Positions 42,811 through 55,500 are shown, numbered from the stretch's first letter. The stretch: DNA of 64,000 nucleotides from Isoetes taiwanensis (GCA_021234155.1 JAJEKV010000074.1:3238532-3302531); one strand, 5' to 3'. Numbers and translations are program-made. Notes: generated by a model from the letters alone, not told the origin.

Positions 42811-44229
42811 TGGAGGATCATGAAAAAAGGTAGGATGATCAGGGGAAGGGTGATCGAAGGCGAAATGATCTTAGGCAGCCTAGTTCCAGTCCAGTTCCGA
42901 ATAAACGTCTCTACTGCACTGTGGCTATGGTGCGGGTGTGGCCCTTCCACAATTTATGGGAGTGCCTATTGCACCGTGGCCACTATAAACCATTATTAAC
43001 ATCTAAATCATGTAAACAACAAATATACAGATTGCATACAATTACGTGATATCAGAAGTTACATTGCATCTTTTTTCTTTGTCTGGTCCTGGTTGATCTC
43101 CACTCTCAAGTTTGCAGCTGCTCTTGAGTTGCACCATGCCTGCTTCTTTTTATTCTGCCGAGCCTTATTCCAACTTCAGCCTATTCCTCATATAGCATTG
43201 TATAATCCTATTACACATGATGATATAAAATAATATGCTATGTGATGGCTCGGTCTTAGTCTTATAGACCATGATCGGGCATCCTTGCTTTTGGGATGCT
43301 CACACATTTCAATCAATGGATATTCGTTTGGCCTTTTTTTTTTTGCTTAAACATGCGAGTACAACATAGTAACTACACAAATTTGAACAAAAGAAATATT
43401 CCGACTGTGTAAAGTCTGAAGAAAATCACACAAAGACCTCTTGCGTAAATTGGTAAAGATAAATCTTTTGGTCGTCATTGATATTCTTTTTTAGCGGCTC
43501 ATTTATTCAGACAAAGGGGAGTTCGAGACCCGTTGAAGAAGAGAAATGTTCGTGGTAGCCTTGGCTGCGGCGATAAATTTCTTGTCAATACATATATAAG
43601 TCAGGTTCAATTTCTGTTTGAACTAATATTTCTGCCCAGGAAAAAACCTGGGCATGACACGTTTACATAAAAAAATAACAAAAAATAAAAAGTCCGAAAA
43701 TTTCTCTTTCTTGCTCTTCAAGCAATCTCTCTGGTGGCTCTTTACATTCCTTGCCCTGCAAGTCCTTTCCCTGCCTTTCTCAAAAATCAGTCCAAGCATT
43801 TCGACTGATTCTGTTTTGTGCATAGCGGATGCGCTAGACCGTCGGTATGGCAGATGCTCTATAATAGATAAATCTTTCTGGCAAGTAAATCCAAATTCTC
43901 TATTGGTGTAACAGTATGGATGCCAGAATCCGGATGTCTGGGTTTTGTTGCCGGGTCTGCTCATCCTCTCCATCTAACCTTTTTGGTGTTGCAAGGATTC
44001 AGAGGTCCGCTTTCAGGGCTTCTGTAGCCCCCGTCATTCTTTGGGCTTGCTATTCCATCCATGCCAGTTTGAGGCGCGAAATACTAGAAGCGGTCCGATT
44101 TTATGACTGGTTTTGGAGATGGACCCTTGGGTGGCTAATTATTTCGTTATTTCTAGCTTATAAAAGCGAATCCAAGAAATTTCGGCATTCCTTTCTGAAT
44201 GTTTGCATATATTTTAGAAAACCATGCAG
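42811..44229. other. No gene recognised
   Basis: Mixed AT-rich sequence with a poly(T) run at 43336. Nothing conserved is seen on either strand. Confidence 0.3.
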
Positions 44230-45377
44230 GAAATTATCAACGGGAAAAAAGACACCAAAAATTAATAAGCAGAAATGGCCGTTGGCACGTTTCTTGGCGC
44301 CTGGAACTAGGGCGGCGGCAGAGAGGGAAGGCCGCCCTTCTCCCTCTTCCTTCCGGCACTGCTCCAATCTTCCTGAAGTTCAGAGTCCCATTTGATTTGC
44401 TGCTAGAGGGGTTTTGCACAATTTTCTCTTTGGATTTCGTTTATTCAAAGGTGGGTCGGATTCTTCAGTCAAAATTGCTTCAAGGCGGTCCTTTCATTTC
44501 ATGCCAGTTTGCCATTAACTTTCGGTTCTTTCTGTCAAGTAAGTTCTCTTGTTTGAGTAAAAAGCACCGAAAGATTCAGATTTTAAGCAGAAATGTGAGG
44601 AGAGCAATTGAGTTGTATGATTTCTGGATTGCCTCATCAAACAACGGATCCTCTGAGTTCTTGGCTTTTTCCCCTTCCTCTTGCTCTTTCTTTCTAGCGG
44701 AAAGATCTAAGAATGTTGTTCCGGAAGGAGTCAGGGTAAATTCTTGATTTTGATTTTACAGTTTAGAAACAGGATGCTTAATTTTTCTGAGATTGCCGAG
44801 CTAGGGAGATAACTGTGTCCAGGAAGACGCTTCCATATCGATCAAGATATCATGAACCAAAATTTAGGGAGGTTTTGGTGCGGGTCGTGGTGTCTAGCTT
44901 TCTGAGGTTGGTGGTGGCACATCCCGACAATGCAGCATCTCCTTTTAATTTCGCATTCTGTAGGAAAATTGCAGAATCAGATCATAGTTTGAAGCAGTTG
45001 GGCTTCTACGAGCGATCTTGGGAGAATTGGTCAGATTACTCTTCAGCTCTTTTCTCTTCATTTTTAGTTCTGCAAGAAGACTTTTGAATTTTTGGAGCAT
45101 TCATGACTTATCTGTAGTTTCTGGAAAAGCTCCTGTAGTATTTTATCTAAACAGGAAGATTGGTTTTAATCATGTAGTACTGGATAGATAGAAGAAGATG
45201 TTGAGAAAGGCAGATCAGTACAGAAATTATGGATATAAAATCTGATCTGCATGTGATCTTTGTGCTTAAACTATATCTGGTCTATGTGAGACCTATGCTG
45301 TAATTCTTCCTATCTTTTAATAAAAATTTTCTTTCCTTCAAAAAAAAAAAAAAAAAAAAAAAAGAAATTATCAACGG
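44230..45377 (+). mobile_element. Retroposed sequence with poly(A) tail and 14-bp target-site duplication
   Basis: gaaattatcaacgg occurs at 44230-44243 and 45364-45377. The insert (44244-45363) ends in a ~26-nt A tract, so it was inserted by target-primed reverse transcription. Its last bases before the A tract (tttccttc) resemble those of the LINE at 23710-24779 (tcgtccttc), and both carry a gaataa/taataaa-like stretch nearby, hinting at the same machinery or family. Frames up to 182 codons exist inside, but I do not recognise a product. It could be a LINE fragment lacking RT, a SINE-like element or a processed transcript. Confidence 0.85.
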
Positions 45378-45736
45378 ATCATCCTGTGGACATTGCGCCT
45401 ATGCAAGAGAGCTTCCGACATCAGTTTCGCAGGTGAATATATGGGCTTTTTATTACAATAATCATATAGGATAAAAATGATTCACCTCTGTATTATAACA
45501 AAATTGTTGCAGTATCCTTTTCAGTGGCTTGGAGTTTGTGCTTACAATGCTTGGTTTCATTATCCGAATTTGAGGAGTTCTTTTTATGGCATGCGCGTCT
45601 AGAAGACGCATCTTGACAGAGCCCAAGAACATGCACTCGATGGCTATTATGTTCCCAATCTGTGTTACAGGTGAGGTATCTGGTGCACTAAGATTTATTA
45701 TGACGAGATATTGTCAAATGGGTCTTCGAATGTAAT

Positions 45737-46460
45737 TATTATGATTCATATGCACTAAGGAATCTCCATGCACAGATATTATATGTACAATATTACATGC
45801 ACTAAGAAAACTCCATGCACAATATTACATGCACCCCTACACCATCCTTAAGGCCCCGAAGGGGCCAAAACGTTTTTTAGCTAACACAAACCATTAACAT
45901 TATTAACACAAACCATTGCATTTAATACATTTAAATTAAAATTCCCCTGAAACCCCCTTTGGTTTGGGTGCATATTCACACGGGGGGTTACTCCGGGCAA
46001 CGAGAGCTGTCGGATGGGCATATTTGCCCTTTATTCCAAGATCTGGACCGTACATAGCGATCCTCGTTTGTGGGGTATGCCTGTACAAGTTTTTGTGTAC
46101 TGTATATTAAGATTTTCAAAATAGTATAAGGTTTAAGAGAATGTACTTAATGGTGTTAATTTTGTACATGTATTGTAAATTTTTTTGGGGCTCTCGCTGC
46201 CCTGCGTAACCCCCCGTGTGAATATGCACCCAAACCAAAGGGGGTTTCAGGGGAATTTTAATTTAAATGTATTAAATGCAATGGTTTGTGTTAATAATGT
46301 TAATGGTTTGTGTTAGCTAAAAAACTTTTTGGCCCCTTCGAGGCCTTAAGGATGGTGTAGGGGTGCATGTAATATTGTGCATGGAGTTTTCTTAGTGCAT
46401 GTAATATTGTACATATAATATCTGTGCATGGAGATTCCTTAGTGCATATGAATCATAATA
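45737..46460. mobile_element. Foldback element with 271-nt terminal inverted repeats, family member 2
   Basis: The left arm 45737-46007 and right arm 46190-46460 are inverted repeats of equal length, differing at only a handful of places among those compared (for example ccccg versus cctcg and aacg versus aaag). The 182-nt centre is related to member 1 at 40126-40463. No transposase is encoded. A transcript through the element would form one very long hairpin. Confidence 0.92.
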
Positions 46461-47089
46461 GAAAATAGTAGTAGAGGTAAAAACAAGCTATTACATTCGA
46501 AGACCTAATATTAAGTGTGACATAAATACCATGATAGAATGGTAACACATTTAAAAAACAAAAAACATTAGTTCAAGACCAAATCTGAAAGGAACAAGTG
46601 CAGCAACAAAACTAACAATGACAAGACGACCATCATGGAAATTTCTATTTCTGTAAATTTTTTGCCTATAAAATGAACCACCCGAGAAGTCAAATCACAA
46701 TAACTGATACCTTCAGACACAATCACAATCACAATCACAATAACCTACATATACTAGATACAATTGGTTACCCAAGACAATATCTACTAAGGATACCGCT
46801 TGGAAAACAAAGCATCTTTATGGCTTTGATGGCTTTGCACATAAGCTTGTACTTCCCACAAGAAATGCTTCAGTCTCTTCCTGACATAAATATAGTTATT
46901 CACTTACTGAGAGCAGCAGTTGTAGAAGCCACCATTTTAAACATAGTTCTAACATTCTGTACAAATTTGCCATTTAGACATAATCAGTCATACTCGTTTG
47001 CTCTCCTAGCCATTTTGGAACTTGTATTGTAACCCATGAACTAGAACCAGCAACCTCCTTGCATGAACTAGAAGCTCTGGTCGCCAGAA
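46461..47089. other. No gene recognised
   Basis: Contains a short cacaat microsatellite at 46717-46741. A 119-codon open frame (46673-47032) is mostly this repeat and hydrophobic filler; I do not support it as a gene. Confidence 0.35.
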
Positions 47090-47390
47090 ATGAGAGCCTC
47101 ACCAGATTTGCTCAATATTGAAGACCCCAAACATGGAATCATCTAAGACTTCATTTATGGCAGCTCCGGCTACATCATCGACACTCCTTTGGAAATGTAA
47201 GAAGCAAATGAACACGGCAAAGAATTTAATGGCTTCACATATTTCTCCACGGTCAAAAGAAAACTTTCTAAAGGTCGACCGATGACATCTAAGGGCACAT
47301 CCACACCATTCACTCGTCTCTTTCCATATATAAATCCAGGTCGAAGAAAAATTGCACGATAGAAGCGACTTTTGTTACTAAAATGCATGG
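47090..47390 (-). pseudogene. NAD(P)-binding (NmrA/SDR-like) chloroplast protein fragment, At1g32220-like
   Basis: The minus strand reads FLRPGFIYGKRRVNGVDVPL, then DVIGRPLESFLLTVEKYVKP and LNSLP. After a frame break it continues SVDDVAGAAINEVLDDSMFG and VFNIEQIW. This matches the C-terminal part of an atypical short-chain dehydrogenase family of plant plastids. The Rossmann N-terminus is absent and the frame is broken, so it is an isolated last-exon remnant. Confidence 0.8.
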
Positions 47391-48789
47391 TATTTGTATG
47401 GTAGACAAGTGCAACAAATTACCGATTTGGGAACTTTGTGATTACACTATGTACCTTTTCTCTTTCGGAGAAATGACATCTAAAACAAATGATGGAAGTT
47501 TGTAATCATGCACCGAGATGTAGACAAACCTTGGAATACGAAAAGAGATGGGAGTTTTAAAAATATTTTAATCCACGGCTCCATAATCGAGCACTAACAC
47601 GCCTTACTAGCGACCTCTCTTCGCCACATTGGCCTCCCCATTAATTTTTGAAGTAAGTAATACATCTTGTAGAAAAAATATTACAAGAAAACAAGTACCT
47701 AAATGAAAAAATGGGTAGGCATATTCAAATGTCAAGATAACACAAAATAGAAACCTCACAGAACCAAATGAAAGCCTGAACACAATTCACATATCCATGT
47801 CAGAGCACTTACCTCAAAATAAGTTTTGTTATCTGCAAACATAAAATTTCGTCGTCTTGGTGACCCAAGCCCAGATTTAGTCAAAACTTGATGCTTACAG
47901 GTCTTATGGAGTTGCAATCCAGGGCTGCAAGTAGCAAAAACTATGATGGCTTGTCATCTGTCCATAAATCTTAGGTATTGTCTGAGGTCAGACTTTGGTG
48001 CCTACAAAGAATTATCCCGAAAGCAGCCAGACTTTGGTGTCATTGAAGCAACCAGACTTGGTGTCATTGAAGCCATAAAACGCAGAGTCCTGATGCAAGA
48101 ACTAACCCGACACAGCCACGAAGAAGATTAGGCCCATAACTGCCCCTCAAACCAAATAAAAGCTTTAGTGCGCACAGAAACGAAATTGATGCTGTCGATG
48201 AAGCCATAAAAAAGCCGTTGATGCAAAGATGAGCCCATCAATAGGGAAAACTAAAGGAAACGAAGAGGAATCGAAATAGAACAATTTGGAAAGATACAGC
48301 TTAAAAAGGCAAAAGGACGGAACCCAACACATAACCCTAAAAATTGTGTTATCTCGAGCCCTTGCATGTCTAGCAGAATGTGATAAAATAAGAAAAAAAC
48401 AATATAATAACGAAATATATGATATATAGATCTAAACCATTGGATATAGGCATCAAAATTAGTTCAAGCGTATGCACACTCTAGATATACTAATTAGTAT
48501 GGCTCATCAAATACATCCATGAAATCATATAAAAACCTTAGGGAAAAAAGTACAAAAATACAAAAGAAACCCCCTGTTATAATGCTAGATATTTGCTGGG
48601 GAAGATAGCAGTGTGAATCTTCCCATTCTGGAGACGGTCAAGAGATGCAACCCAACCAGGTTTTTCTTGAAAGAATACCGTAATATAGAATGTTTTCCAT
48701 TGTACTTTTTTACATAATCTCTTTAAATTCTTCTAGCTAGAGATCTAGCTTTAAAAAAATTTCTCTCTAAAGCTTTAAGTACTAGAGTA
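47391..48789. other. No gene recognised
   Basis: AT-rich. A local duplication near 47993-48070 repeats agactttggtg(c/t) and cattgaagc blocks. It resembles 41370-41470 at 48470-48590 (tacatcca, gaaatcata, aaaccccctgttat), so both belong to an unnamed dispersed repeat. Confidence 0.4.
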
Positions 48790-48794
48790 ATGTA

Positions 48795-49032
48795 GTATAA
48801 TATAGGTGATAAAGCAGGTTGGAAGGTTCCTATTGACAAGGGGGCCAATTACACAGCATGGGCATTGTTATCAAGTTTTCTAGTGCAAGTACGGTTAGCT
48901 TTTAACTGATCTATTAATGGGAAAGGAGCTGATAATGTTCTTCAAGTAAATGAGGCCAGCTATGGATCTTGCAGTAATGCAAGTCTGATTGTAAACTATG
49001 ATGATGGTAACAGTGTGGTATATTTGCTCTGA
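48795..49032 (+). pseudogene. Phytocyanin (plastocyanin-like blue copper) fragment
   Basis: Reads IGDKAGWKVPIDKGANYTAW, then after a damaged stretch SINGKGADNVLQVNEASYGS and CSNASLIVNYDDGNSV. This is the order VG...GW....YT.WA....F...D.L.F.......V..V....Y..C..S of phytocyanins, small extracellular plant copper proteins. The Cys before NAS is kept; the His normally found before the DNVLQV-type strand is not. A stop and frame loss show a pseudogene. Confidence 0.78.
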
Positions 49033-49259
49033 GAGGGATGGTATTAGTTTATGAGTGGAGTAGAAAAGCATTGCAACTCAGGGCAGAAATACTATATCTA
49101 GGTGCTGCCATACAAACATATGCAGGCCTCTGCTCCTGCCCAAATTGCACAATCCTTTCAACCCTCGTAAATTGTTCTTTTCCTACCTTTCTCAAAATTA
49201 GGATATTCGCAAACCAGGAGGCAGAAACAGGCATCTTTGCAAAAGATTCAAGCTCTCAG

Positions 49260-49540
49260 GCTATGGCGTCGGAATCATGCAAAATATGCTGCACTGTAAG
49301 TTCCAAGAACGATGCAGGGAAGGTGCCGAAAGAAGATTACATAAGGCCTCTGATTTTTCACTACGGAAGGCTGGTAATAAGGCCAACTCCGGCGAAAGCT
49401 TTGATGATTTTTCTCTGGTTACCAATAGTGTTCATGTTAGCGCTTCTCAGAGTAATGGCAGCTTTGGAAAGCTCCCAAACGTCGGATTAGCCATAGCCTT
49501 AGAAGCTCTGCTTGGCATAGCAATACGGCAGCAACCCTGC
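49260..49540 (+). pseudogene. sn-2 glycerol-3-phosphate acyltransferase (GPAT4/6/8-like) fragment
   Basis: The frame contains VPKEDYIRPLIFHYGRLVIR followed by PTPAKALMIFLWLPIVFMLA and LLRVMAALES. The family block is PKPLIFHDGRLVQRPTP....L..FLW.P.GF.L...R, lying between the phosphatase-like and acyltransferase domains of the cutin-forming GPATs in the ER. The frame then ends and neither catalytic domain is complete. Confidence 0.78.
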
Positions 49541-50578
49541 ATCATATCTACTGGCTTTAAGCAAGGTTTAGTCCGCTATTTTTTTGTAATAAAAAGATGC
49601 AATTTTGGTGTCCGGCACAATTTTGGTGCAATTTTGGCAAAACCATGTCTTTCTGCTTATACTCAAACAATAATCTGTAAGAACAGGTAATTCTCATGTT
49701 TTGCTTTATTGATTAGATATTTGGTTGCAATTATTGTCATCGCATATATTTTGAAACTTTTGTGCACTTAATGCAGCTGAACTGCCCCTCACGTATCTGC
49801 GCAAAAATTAGGTAGATCTAATCGGATACACAAGCTCTGGCCTAACATCATGTAATGTACACATTGATTTGAGCTTTTAGATTTCTATTTGTTGGATATA
49901 TGTTTGATGTAAGGAGTTATTTGAACTTAAAGAAATAACTGAAGGTTTTGTATACTTTGTTATGATGGCAACATTCTGGTATTATATTGAAGCATTAGAC
50001 CTTTTCTACTTGATGTGTTTTGCTAAAACACGATACACTCATAGATCTGTCTTACAAACATTTTGAACTGCAGAAAGATGTCTCACTCTCAAAATGCATA
50101 ACGATCTAGGGGCAGATGTGTCTTTCCTAGAATTAGAACCTGGAGTCTGGAGTCTGCACAATTTCATATAATCAGCTTATTTTACATCATATAGAGTCAA
50201 GGAACCTGGAGTCTGTAATACAAATAATTTTATGGTCTTTGTTGAGAAGTTCCCTCTATGGATTTAAAAAAATGTATCTTTATGATGGCTCTGGTATATG
50301 AGAGGTTCAAACTGGTGTTCATGTACAACACGTGCACATTTCATCAATTGATTTTCTTCAACTGTAACTTATATTTTTACAATGTAGCTTATATTTTTAC
50401 AATTGGAATAGAATAGAATAGAATAGAATAGAATAGTTTTTTTAACGTCCACGGAGACCAATAGGTCATGGGACCCATACAATGGGCTAGTACAATCATT
50501 ACTACTAGGATGCCTCGAAAGGTTTTCAAGGGAAAAACCTTTGCAGTAATGATGATACTAGACAAGCAGAGATAATGA
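49541..50578. repeat. Non-coding; gaata microsatellite at 50406-50437
   Basis: About six gaata(g) units lie at 50406-50437. Elsewhere the sequence is AT-rich with no recognised gene. Confidence 0.5.
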
Positions 50579-50860
50579 TTACTGATGGCTCAGTAATTGC
50601 AGACGTTTATCTAGAACCTCAAGTATGTATAATGCCAAGTCATGCACAGATGGTGCTCTGAGAAGTTGTGGAAGCGTGGAATGGAATACTAAGGTCAAAA
50701 AATTCCGGACTATCTCAAAAGCAGGGCAACTCAGAAGAGTATGGATTTCATCTTCAATAACCTGTAACTGGCAACAAGCACATAGTCTCGCTTCTCGCGG
50801 CAATTGCGGCCGCTCCCATCTACCTGTCTCAATAGAAGAGCATGTTCCATGTCCTTCCAA
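50579..50860 (-). mobile_element. LINE C-terminal remnant
   Basis: The minus strand reads ETGRWERPQLPREARLCACC, then EDEIHTLLSCPAFEIVRNFL. This is the zinc-binding tail found after LINE/non-LTR reverse transcriptases in plants. It is a short fragment without an A tract or duplication visible. Confidence 0.7.
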
Positions 50861-52345
50861 GTTTCAATTATTTTTGTTGATGACGTGCTGGATATTATGC
50901 TTGGCTCAGAACTGCCTTAGCTAGGTACTCAAATGCAAGCACAAAGATTGAGACAATCCATGCTGCGGAGATTGTGAGGATCAGAAAGCAAAGCATCCTC
51001 TCAATGAAAGTCAGAAGGTGATCTGTAAGCAACTATAGGATAAGCCAGGTTATTATCCTACAACTTTTTGAAAAAAAAAATGCACACTCTGGACCGTAGT
51101 TGCTATCATAGCAAATTTTAAATGAAGACTATTGGAGAAAAACCTTCCTCTTGCACTGTTAAAACCATTGATGCAACATGCCAGACTATCGTTATCTTTC
51201 TATTCTATTCTATCTAGGTGGCATGCATGTGTAATATATTGGCATATCCTTTGCTTCTCGACATGTACTGTGGTGTGGGAGTATAGTATAGATATTTATA
51301 TCGTATAGCAAACTAGAAGGAATCGGATTTAGTTCAATAGTTTAGGAGATCATTGAAGTCAATTAATCTAGCATTGAAGAGTTGGAAAATACAAATTCAT
51401 TGGTCCAATCTTTTGTATAAGGAATACAAACTTAATGAAGCTTTTGGGCTTCTTCGGCGGAGGTGCTCCGGCTTTAAGTCTGGTTTTCTTGAGCCTGGTG
51501 TTCTTCAAAGCTGGCATTGTGGTACCAATTGAACTCAGTGGAGTTCTGTTCTTTTGGCATGCCTTATTTCTTTTTTGCCAAGTGTTAGTTTCTTTGTTGA
51601 CTACATTGTTGACTTCATCCTATGGTTTCTAAATCATAGAGTGAAGTGGAAATTCAGGTTTGACCCAGCTTGATTTTGGGAAGTGGTTGTGATTGCTCCG
51701 TATGGAACATTGGATGGAATATTCCATGAAGCAACGGTCGAGATGAAGCAATTATATAGATGAAGCGATTATAGATTAGATCCCACGGAAAAGACGGTTG
51801 GGCCCAATCCAGCTGTCTTGTGCAATAACATCGCGATACGTGTCTTGTGCAATAATTCTACGCTGCTTTTTGCAGCTTTTTACTGATATTCTGCCCTTTT
51901 TACTATCATTTTGCGTTGTTTTTACCTTCTTTCTGTTTTTTCCACCTGGCAGACATGGCACAGCTGGATTGGGCCCAGCTGTCTTTTCTGTATATAGGAA
52001 AGCCCATTTTGGGCTTTCCTGCTGTGGAAAAGGGACGCGGGCCGGGCGAGCCCCCCTGACACAGGCAGAAAGCCCACTAAATGGGCTTTCCTATAACGTG
52101 GAAACAAGGGACGTTCAATTCTTGAATCCAGAATGCAAGTAAAGATCAGCCAGAATGCAAATAAATCAGCAGAATGCAGGGTAATCTTGCCAGAATGCAA
52201 GTAAACCAAGGATGCGCTTTCGGAATGCAAGTAAAACAGGAATCACAGTGATGAACCCAGGATTCTTGATTTGAAACTTGCCAAATGGCATGATCTGATT
52301 GGCGCAGGGGCAAGAATTGAACGTACCTGGTTTTTACGTTAGGGC
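50861..52345. other. No gene recognised; local inverted and direct repeats at 51780-52230
   Basis: Inverted repeats occur around aaagcccattttgggctttc (52001) and gaaagcccactaaatgggct (52069). The string cagaatgcaagtaaa or variants recurs at 52126, 52150, 52190 and 52222. gtcttgtgcaata is duplicated at 51813 and 51841. These look like debris of small foldback elements upstream of the glyoxalase gene. Confidence 0.5.
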
Positions 52346-52429
52346 AAAGGCCCCATGGGCAAATTTCTGCCCGGTCAAGGCAGCCTCAGCGCTCCGCGCG
52401 TCGGCCAGAAATTTGCCCACGGGGCCTTT
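52346..52429. repeat. Foldback sequence with 24-nt arms
   Basis: Left arm aaaggccccatgggcaaatt (52346 on) and right arm aatttgcccacggggccttt (ending 52429) pair with one mismatch over 24 nt around a GC-rich 36-nt loop. It lies ~130 nt upstream of the glyoxalase ATG and could affect its promoter or leader. Confidence 0.7.
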
Positions 52430-52562
52430 CTCATACGAAAGATGGACATGTGGCAGCGCTATTGACGGGAAGAAGTAAGGATAACGCCTCACACTTGTAG
52501 ATGGTCTGGAAAATGTAACACCAGACTAACATCTGTACATCCGAATAAAGTTATTCTAAACC

Positions 52563-55500
52563 ATGATGCCTATGCTTGTGGCTAATCTTTCCCCAACAGT
52601 GTTGAGTTTGAGGCCTAGCAGTTCTATTCCTAGATCATGCATTAGGAGGAAATGCATGATCCAATCCTATAAAGCAGCTCCTCCTCGCCGTTGTTTCTCG
52701 TTTATCCTTGCGCTTGGTTTTGCGGCAACACCTGTGAGTGCTTCTCCCTTTTCGATTTACCTGGCCAGGTCAGTTGTTTTTTAGCCTCAAATCTTTGCAT
52801 GCATCCGTTCGTTTTTGAAAAATCTTTAGTGGGTATCGTATTATGTCGGAAAATTGGAGATGAGAACGCCATAGTTTATACAAACACAAGTAATAATCTA
52901 GTAGTCGTTATTCAGTCTTTGCAGACAATGTTACGATCCCGTTATGATTTGTACAATGAGCAATAATGAACTTTGAATTATCTCTGTACAAACTCGTTAT
53001 CTTGCATACATGCGTGTTTTATTCTAAACTTCTGATATCATGGTCCAATAGCATATCCGAAGCATGGCAGCAGAAGCAAGCCAAGAGAGCATCGTGGAGT
53101 GGGCACACAAGGACAACAGGCGCTTGCTCCATGTTGTATACCGTGTTGGTGACTTGGATAAGACTATCAAGTAAGTGCTAGTTTATGTATCATTACCTTG
53201 TCGTCAATAACTTTTATATATCCATTACTTCTGCATGGCTCCTAAGTATTGGGTTCGTAGGTTCTATACCGAGTGTCTTGGAATGAAACTTCTCCGCAAG
53301 AGGGACATCCCTGAAGAGAAATACACGAATGCATTTCTTGGTTATGGTCCTGAAACTACAAATTTTGTTGTTGAGTTGACATACAGTAAGTTTTGCGCTT
53401 TTATTTACTATTGCCAGGTGTTTATGTCCAGAGTGCATTATTCTAAGAATCTTAGGTCATTTACCTTCCAGATTATGGTGTGGACAAGTATGATTTGGGA
53501 GATGGATTTGGCCACTTTGGAATTGCAGTTGAGGATGTAAGTATTCCATTGAACTACTCTGGTGAATAAACTCTGATAGCATACATGTAAAACACAGAAG
53601 CGTGCACATTCTTCCTGACTGGTTATGTTGACTATGGTCTTGGGTATCCTAAGTTGATTCTGAACTTTATCTGTACTCTTATGAGGGCAAGGAAACCAAC
53701 AGCCAAAATGAATTGAAGCCTGGTACCAAGAGTTCCAGTTCATACTAAAAGATTATAAAGACACACATCTTATACCTGTTTTTGACAAGAGTAATTCGTC
53801 CTCAAGCTTAAGCACTTCATTTGCTGCCATTGGCAAGTGAAGATCAAGAAGCACAACTGCAGTTGGTATAAAGTAATTCTGAACCATGTTACATTTGTGA
53901 ACAAACGTTGAGATGGTGAATGGTGGAAATCATGCTGAGGCACCTGGAATGAAGAACTTGTGACTTCTCAAACAAAACTGCAGCCTTTTAGAGGCAGCCA
54001 AGATATTGAGGTCTACTATCTTGAGCACTATAGACTTAGCAAAAAAAAAAAAGGGATAATCCGGTTGGAATTGATGCCAACAATTAAATTCAGTTTTTCC
54101 ATCAAATGTCCAGATCCAACCTTTGCAAACTTTGCCTGTGCCTTAAAGTGAGCAAGTAAAATGGCCTTAAAACGTAGACTCTTTGTTGTTGTAAATCAAG
54201 ATTAATTTTGCTAGCGACATCCAAAGCTCAAACCATGCTTTAATTTTGTAACATAGGATAAGAACTTGAAGAGCGTAATAATTGGCTGGAGGTTGAAAAC
54301 TCTTTACGTTGTACTGAAGTATACTGTCGTTATTAACCTTAAGACGAAAATGTGAATTAATAAGCTATTTGACTTGAAACAAACCTGACTAAAAATGTTC
54401 ATCATTCGAATTTGTTCCATTAGCACTCTAGAACCCCTGCTTCAACCAGGAAACCTTTATGCCAGCGCCAATTCTCTCAATTTCTAGTATGATGCCTGTC
54501 ATGGCTAATTGCTTCGCGGAGACATTCTTCTGCTCAACCATGATCTTTCACTTGTTTCTGGAAAAAAAAGACATCCCTCCTTAAAGCATTGAGAGCTCAA
54601 GTCATTGTATATTTTTCATTGTAACTATGCCTCTTAAACATTTAGGAAATTTTACCTGTATCCTCTCAGTTCTTCCAGTATTTCATCTTAGTAGTTGTGC
54701 TTGAAATCCATGACATTTAGAACATTCAAAGTTCATGAAGTAATGCAAATTTTGGACTGACTAGTGTACCATTTGTGAATAATCCAGGTCTACAAAACAG
54801 TAGAGCTTATTAAGGCAAAAGGAGGGAAGGTGACACGTGAGGCAGGTCCAGTCAAAGGAGGGACGACAGTTATTGCTTTTGTAGAAGATCCTGATGGTTA
54901 CAAGTTCGAGTTGATTCAGAGGGCCCCTACGCCAGAGCCACTGTGCCAAGTGATGCTTCGGGTTGGGGACTTAGAGAAAGCTATTGAATTTTATGAAAAG
55001 GTATGTTCAATGTTGAAATTTCGTGTGGTTTCAGCTTTGAAGTTGTTTCATACCTTGATAATTTTGTTTTTTATCCTAGTTTTCTAATACATCGGTGGCA
55101 TGATGATGTGCAGGCTTTTGGTATGAAATGTCTACGTAGACGGGATAACCCTGAGTACAAGGCAAAATTTTAAAACATCTTTATTTGTTAATGTGCTTGC
55201 AGCTCATTGTTTGTGCACCATGTAAATGCATGTTGTGGTTTCCATTATGTAGTATACAATAGCAATGCTTGGTTATGGGCCAGAGGATAAAACAACTGTT
55301 CTGGAATTGACATACAACTATGGCGTGACAGAGTACTCGAAGGGAAATGCATATGCTCAGGTAAATTTCCATTGTAGCCATATACAACATGCACTTCCTT
55401 AACTGGTACTAGCCTGTGTAGTCTTATGTGTGAAATCTGCAGATTGCAGTTGGCACAGATGATGTTTATAAGACAGCTGAGGCAATTCGTGCAGCTGGTG

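Noticed and set aside
42573-42950. 125-codon Asp/His/Pro-rich open frame
   Set aside because: The open frame is explained by the GATC-rich repeat; no promoter or homology seen.
44199-44747. 182-codon frame within the retroposed sequence
   Set aside because: It starts before the insertion boundary, so it cannot be an original gene; no homology seen.
46673-47032. 119-codon frame with His/Asn repeats
   Set aside because: Produced by the cacaat microsatellite.
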